Part shown: piece after piece, positions 57,039 to 64,000 of the stretch | Numbering within the stretch: the stretch's first letter is position 1 | How the letters are laid out: each line of letters opens with the position of its first letter | DNA from: Lamellibrachia columna | Lineage: Eukaryota > Annelida > Polychaeta > Sabellida > Siboglinidae | DNA: 64,000 nt | Reading direction: 5' to 3' | NCBI GenBank assembly: GCA_963662155.1 | Contig: OY759268.1 | Location: 55,856,457-55,920,456, forward strand | The notes under the pieces: model-generated | What the model saw: the letters and a program-made list of their open reading frames with translations, nothing else | Told to the model about the DNA's origin: nothing | Database searches by the model: none | Translations under genes and position numbers: made by a program

Positions 57039-57222
57039 CAATGGAACCTCGTTAATACGGACACATGGGTTCCCAGTGTGTGTCCCGATTTTAAAGTTTT
57101 ATGGTTAAATGAATCCTACAATTCAGGGGTAAATTAATGTTTGGAAATTCCTTTCCCCTGAAATAATGTCCACATGCCGAGTTTTCCGGATTATCTGTGT
57201 TCACATTAACGAGGTTCCACTG
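57039..57222. mobile_element. Tigger/pogo-type MITE (184 bp)
   Basis: The termini are CAATGGAACCTCGTTAAT on the left and ATTAACGAGGTTCCACTG on the right, an inverted repeat with one mismatch. It matches the well-known C-A-G-T-G-G-A-A-C-C-T-C terminus of Tigger/pogo elements. The left flank is TA; the right TA is offset by two bases. It has no coding capacity and lies ~200 bp beyond the NLR poly(A) signal. Confidence 0.75.
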
Positions 57223-57359
57223 CATACAAATGTAGCTTAAATGTCGTGTATTCTCTGTAGTGATTATTTTATCTGTTTCATATTTCTTCATCACATTTTT
57301 TTAGCAGTGAATATCAGTGACTGAACTAGTAGAAATAAAACTGCATAAAGTGTGTGATT

Positions 57360-58860
57360 GTAGGTCCGTTCACACGGGGCAGTTGGTAGGTCCGTTCACA
57401 CGGTGAAGTTGGTCCGCGTGTGGTTGTAGGTCCGTTCACACGGGGCAGTTGGTCCGCGTGTGGTTGTAGGTCCGTTCACACGGGGCAGTTGGTCCGCGTG
57501 TGGTTGTAGGTCCGTTCACACGGGGCAGTTGGTCCACGTGTGATTGTAGGTCCGTTCACACGGGGCAGTTGGTCCGCGTGTGATTGTAGGTTCGTCCACA
57601 CGGGGCAGTTGGTCCGCGTGTGATTGTAGGTCCGTTCACACGGGGCAGTTGGTCCGAGTGTGATTGTAGGTCCGTTCACACGGGGCAGTTGGTCCGCGTG
57701 TGATTGTAGGTTCGTCCACACGGGGCAGTTGGTCCGCGTGTGATTGTAGGTTCGTCCACACGGGGCAGTTGGTCCGCATGTGATCGTAGGTCCGTTCACA
57801 CGGGGCAGTTGGTCCGCGTGTGATTGTAGGTCCGTTCACACGGGGCAGTTGGTCCGCGTGTGATTGTAGGTCCGTTCACACGGGGCAGTTGGTCCGCGTG
57901 TGATTGTAGGTCCGTTCACACGGGGCAGTTGGTCCGCGTGTGATTGTAGGTTCATTCACACGTGACAGTTGTTCCGTGTGTGATTGTAAGTTCGTCCACA
58001 CGGGGCAGTTGTTCCGCGTGTGATTGTAGGTCCGTTCACACAGGGCAGTTGGTCCGCGTGTGATTGTAGGTTCGTCCACACGGGGCAGTTGGTACGCGTG
58101 TGATTGTAGGTCCGTTCACACGGGGCAGTTGGTCCGCGTGTGATTGTAGGTCCGTTCACACGGGACAGTTGGTCCGCGTGTGATTGTAGGTTCGTCCACA
58201 CGGGGCAGTTGGTCCGCGTGTGATTGTAGGTTCGTCCACACGGGGCAGTTGGTCCGCGTGTGATTGTAGGTCCGTTCACACGGGGCAGTTGGTCCGAGTG
58301 TGATTGTAGGTCCGTTCACACGGGGCAGTTGGTCCGCGTGTGATTGTAGGTTCGTCCACACGGGGCAGTTGGTCCGCGTGTGATTGTAGGTTCGTCCACA
58401 CGGGGCAGTTGGTCCGCATGTGATCGTAGGTCCGTTCACACGGGGCAGTTGGTCCGCGTGTGATCGTAGGTCCGTTCACACGGGGCAGTTGGTCCGCGTG
58501 TGATCGTAGGTCCGTTCACACGGGGCAGTTGGTCCGCGTGTGATTGTAGGTCCGTTCACACGGGGCAGTTGGTCCGCGTGTGATTGTAGGTTCGTTCACA
58601 CGGGACAGTTGTTCCGTGTGTGATTGTAGGTTCGTCCACACGGGGCAGATGGTCCGCGTGTGATTGTAGGTCCGTTCACACGGGGCAGTTGGTCAGCGTG
58701 TGATTGTAGGTTCGTCCACACGGGGCAGTTGGTCCGCGTGTGATTGTAGGTTCGTCCACACGGGGCAGTTGGTCCGCGTGTGATTGTAGGTCCGTTCACA
58801 CGGGGCAGTTGGTCCGCGTGTGATTGTAGGTCCGTTCACACGGTGAAGTTGGTCCGCGCT
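57360..58860. repeat. 40-bp minisatellite, ~37 copies
   Basis: The unit is GTCCGTTCACACGGGGCAGT plus TGGTCCGCGTGTGATTGTAG, with a GTTCGTCC variant. A 16-unit (640-bp) block is repeated: variant strings at 57476-57799 recur at 58116-58439. Confidence 0.95.
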
Positions 58861-58864
58861 AACT

Positions 58865-59319
58865 CCACGCCTACACACCTATTCCCAAAAGGCTGTTTCG
58901 TCCACAGGCTATAAAGAGAACGAAGCTCAACATATTGACTAAGACTTATTGCCAGGTGCCAAATTTCTCGGTTTTGCGGTAGAACTCATGTTTTCCCCTT
59001 ATTTTGGAATAACCTCTCGGTCTACCCCTTTAGTGATGACATCTACCGCTAAACCGTAATTCCACGGGTAAAACGTTCAACGCATTCATTTCGAACCCAA
59101 ACATACCAACACGTCACATAAAAGATGCACCAACATTAAGTAAATATACCCTAAAGTTGACAAACAGTTCCGCCAGGAGTGAAACCCCTCTCACACTACC
59201 CTAGTGACAGAGGCGAGAAGCCTTCAATGCCATCTACCGCCGTCACATCTTGAAAAGTGGTAGATCTACCGCTTTTTGTGCAATGTTAATTGACCCCTCT
59301 GCATAGCCACACTGATTGC

Positions 59320-59330
<11 letters not shown>
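58865..59330. other. Spacer, nothing recognised
   Basis: This is mixed sequence between two arrays. The motif CATCTACCG recurs but no gene or element is supported. Confidence 0.35.
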
Positions 59331-60345
<1,015 letters not shown>

Positions 60346-62658
60346 TATTTAGGGGCTTTAGCCATGTACACGTTTCTGGACCCAATTCGGTGAAACAGTA
60401 TTTCTGGGGCAACAACAGGAATTGGTGGAGAACGAATTTTAATTATTATATATGGGTAAGCCGCCGTTAACTGCTAAGTCATTAATCCGTATGGTATTGT
60501 CAGAATGTGTATATGATACGAAGTCAAAACTAGGAAATGCTAAGGCCATATCACTTTGAAAACAACGGTTCTCTTCCGATCACCGAAGTTATTCAACGTC
60601 GAGCCCTGTTAGTATTTTGATGGGTGACAGGCTGGGAATACCGGATGATGTATCATTTTTATGTTCGCATTTAACTAGATATATTACCACTGTCGTCGTC
60701 GTCATCGTCGTCGTTGTCGTCATTGTCGACAAAGAGCGCTTTCCTCGAAATTCGAGTGATAACACCACGAATTTATGTCTTTTTCAAGAAACTCGAACAT
60801 CATGCCTAATGATCACTTTGTCCTTATGCAACAGTAGTAACAACTGACATATGGTATCATTTCAAATCTCAGATGCAACTGTGCACAAAAACATCACTTA
60901 CACTCACTCATTCAGGCAAATTCTGCTCTCACTAATACAACCAAACTACACAAATAATTTTTTTCAAGGCACTCTTTATCTAAGTAATGGCGGATGGATT
61001 CTGACTGTGGTCCTTGCCCTGCAACCTTACAGGATCCACCCACCGATTTCTCACATGTTGCATCCCATGGTGCTTCGCGGCGCGCGTCAATCCATTGATA
61101 CATAAAAAAAACCAAGAAAAAAATTATTTCGCCCAGCCTGTAACGAAAACATTTAGGGGCAGTGACAAATAGTAACTGCGCAAAGCTCATTTAGTGTAGA
61201 AAAATGTATGCATATAGAATAAGTTTGGAAGTTGAAACATCGCTTTAGCCATGTACACGTTTCTGGACCCAATTCGGTGAAACAGTATTTCTGGGACAAC
61301 AACAGGAATTGGTGGAGAACGAATTTTAATTATTATATATGGGTAAGCCGCCGTTAACTGCTAAGTCATTAATCCGTATGGTATTGTCAGAATGTGTATA
61401 TGATACGAAGTCAAACTTAGGAAATGCTAAGGCCATATCACTTTGAAAACAACGGTTCTCTTCCGATCACCGAAGTTATGCAACGTCGAGACTTTGTTAG
61501 TATTTTGATGGGTGACAGGCTGGGAATACCGGATGATGTATCATTTTTATGTTCGCATTTAAATAGATATATTACCACTGTCATCATCGTCGTCGTCGTC
61601 GTCGTTATCGACAAAGAGCGCTTTCCTCGAAATTCGAGTGAAAGTATCACGAATTTATGTCTTTTTCACGAAACTCGAACATCGTGCCTAATGACCACTG
61701 TGTCCATACGCAACAGGTGTAAAAACTGACATAATGGTATCATTTCAAATCTCAGATGCAACTGTGCACAAAAACATCACTTACACTCACTCATTCAGAC
61801 AAATTCTGCTCTCACTAATACAACCAATCTGCACAAATAATTTTTTCTAGGCACTCTTTATCTATGTAATGGCGGATGGATTCTGACTGTGGTTCTTGCC
61901 CTGCAACCTAACAGGGTCCACCCACCGATTTTTCACATGTTGCTTCCAATGGTGCTCCGCGGCGCGCGTCAATCCATTGACACATCAAAAAAAGGAAAAC
62001 AAAATATATCGTCCAGCCTGCAACGAAAACATTTTGGGGCAGTGACAAATAGTAACTGCGCAAAGCTCATTTAATATAGCAGAATGTATGCTTGAAGATT
62101 AAGTTTGGAAGTTTAAACATCGCTTTAGACATGTACACGTTTCTGGACCCAATTCGGTGGCAAAGTATTTCGGGGCAACAACAGGAATGGGTGGAGAACG
62201 ATTTTGCATAGTCTAGTTGTTCCAAAAACTCAGCTTAATATCGAAGTTTGCTAGAGAGGTACATGTCAGATAACTCCCTTAAAACGGAAACCTTTGTAGA
62301 CGCTTACTTCAGGAGCGCTTCCGCTAAGTTAGTATGCTTTACAATCCGTATGGTATTGTCGGAATATATATATGAAACAAAATCAAACTTGGAGAACGAA
62401 TTTTAATTATTATATATGGGTAAGCCGCCGTTAACTGCTAAGTCATTAATCCGTATGGTATTGTCGGAATGTGTATATGATACGAAGTCAAACTTAGGAA
62501 ATGCTAAGGCGAAATCACGTTGAAAACAACGGTTCTCTTCCGATCACAGAAGTTATGCAACGTCGAGCCCTGTTAGTATTTTAATGGTTGACAGGCTGGG
62601 AATACCGGATGATTTATCATTTTTATGTTCTCATCTAACTAGATATATATTACCACTG

Positions 62659-62692
<34 letters not shown>

Positions 62693-64000
62693 TGTCGACA
62701 AAGAGCGCTTTCCTCGAACTTCGAGTGATAATACCACGAATTTATGTCTTTTTCAAGAAACTCGAACATCATGCCTAATGATCACTTTGTCCTTATGCAA
62801 CAGGAGTAACAACTGACATATGGCATCATTTCAAATCTCAGATGCAACTGTGCACAAAAACATCACTTACACTCACTCATTCAAGCAAATTCTGCTCTCA
62901 CTAATACAACCAAACAACACAAATAATTTTTTTCAAGGCAGTCTTTATCTAAGTAATGGCGGATGGATTCTGACTGTGGTCCTTGCCCTGCAACCTTACA
63001 GGATCCAGAATGTGTATATGATACGCAGTCAAACCTAGGAAATGCTAAGGCCATATCACTTTGAAAACAACGGTTCTCTTCCGATCACCGAAGTTATGCA
63101 ACGTCTAGCCCTGTTAGTATTTTAATGGGTGACAGGCTGGGAATACCGAATGATGTATCATTTTTATGTTCGCATTTAACTAGATATATTACCACTGTCA
63201 TCGTCGTCGTCATCATCGTCGTTGTCGACAAAGAGCGCGTTCCTCGAAATTCGAGTGAAAGTATCACGAATTTATGTCTTTTTCACGAAACTCGAACATC
63301 GTGCCTAATGACCACTGTGTCCATACGCAACAGGTGTAAAAACTGACATATGGTATCATTTCAAATCTCAGATGCAACTGTGCATAAAAACATCACTTAC
63401 ACTCACTCATTCAGGCAAATTCTGCTCTCACTAATACAACCAAACTACACAAATAATTTTTTTCAAGGCACTCTTTATCTAAGTAATGGCGGATGGATTC
63501 TGACTGTGGTCCTTGCCCTGCAACCTAACAGGGTCCACCCACCGATTTCTCACATGTTGCATCCCACGGTGCTCCGCGGCGCGCGTCAATCCATTGATAC
63601 ATAAAAAAAACGAAAACAAAATTATTTCGCCCAGCCTGTAACGAAAACATTTAGGGGCAGTGAAAAATAGTAACTGCGCAAAGCTCATTTAGTGTAGAAA
63701 AATGTATGCATATAGAATAAGTTTGGAAGTTGAAACATCGCTTTAGCCATGTACACGTTTCTGGACCCAATTCGGTGAAACAGAATTTCTGGGGCAACAA
63801 CAGGAATTGGTGGAGAACGAATTTTAATTATTATATATGGGTAAGTCGCCGTTAACTGCTAAGTCATTAATCCGTATGGTATTGTCAGAATGTGTATATG
63901 ATACGAAGTCAAACTTAGGAAATGCTAAAGCCATATCACTTTGAAAACAACGGTTCTCTTCCGATCACCGAAGTTATGCAACGCCGAGAATTTGTTGGTA
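60346..64000. repeat. Tandem array of ~0.88-kb units (runs off the window)
   Basis: The landmark CGTTTCTGGACCCAATTCGG occurs at 60371, 61259, 62138 and 63757. The spacings are 888, 879 and 1619 bp; the last interval holds an extra partial unit from ~63005. Each unit has a (GTC)n tract (e.g. 60690-60725) and the shared block at ~60846-61035. ORFs of 70-100 aa recur with substitutions and frame changes, so coding is unlikely. Confidence 0.88.

Noticed and set aside
60617..63688. 70-100-aa ORFs repeated in the 0.88-kb units
   Set aside because: Frames include a variable (GTC)n tract, shift between units and lack any recognisable domain; the repetition is explained by the tandem unit.

Overview
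This is a stretch of eukaryotic, almost certainly animal, nuclear DNA. The one recognisable host gene is split by spliceosomal introns. The flanks hold animal-type transposon relics: L2/CR1-like LINE 3' ends, a Tigger/pogo-type MITE and hAT-derived sequence. Microsatellites and minisatellites fill roughly a third of the window. The architecture of the gene (CXorf38-like domain, NACHT, LRR) points to an invertebrate with a diversified NLR repertoire, such as a mollusc, another lophotrochozoan or an invertebrate deuterostome. The species cannot be fixed from the sequence alone. Nothing bacterial, no CRISPR array, and no rRNA or tRNA gene was seen.

Layout. 1-23.5 kb is a gene-free mosaic of dispersed repeat modules (called A to F here), present two to seven times each. 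They are interleaved with an 18-bp tandem repeat, a 36-bp repeat, (TA)n, (TG)n, an 81-bp array and others. The first ~6.6 kb and the segment 7.5-14.2 kb are paralogous. 23.7-27.3 kb is a run of four minisatellites. 27.9-56.6 kb is the gene, on the plus strand. 57.0-64 kb is downstream sequence: a Tigger MITE, a 40-bp array, a compound (TA)n array and a tandem array of ~0.88-kb units that runs off the window.

The gene has 12 coding exons whose splice phases all agree. They encode a 984-residue protein. In order it has: (i) an N-terminal CXorf38/DUF4559-like domain with a Cys cluster and an R-N-x-x-x-H motif resembling the catalytic motif of HEPN RNases; (ii) a coiled coil; (iii) a complete NACHT NTPase with Walker A, Walker B and sensor motifs plus a winged-helix-like tail; (iv) ribonuclease-inhibitor-type leucine-rich repeats, mostly one per ~84-bp phase-2 exon. 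This is the NLR plan (effector, NTPase switch, sensor) with a possible RNase effector in place of CARD, Death or PYD. It is the most interesting system in the window.

Introns 2, 5, 6, 7 and 11 are packed with tandem repeats. The exon 3 splice acceptor is itself the last unit of a 59-bp minisatellite. The 12-kb intron 7 separates NACHT from the LRRs and carries, on the opposite strand, a decayed but still intron-containing hAT-like gene fragment and a DDE transposase fragment. All module names, copy counts and array boundaries were read by eye and are approximate.
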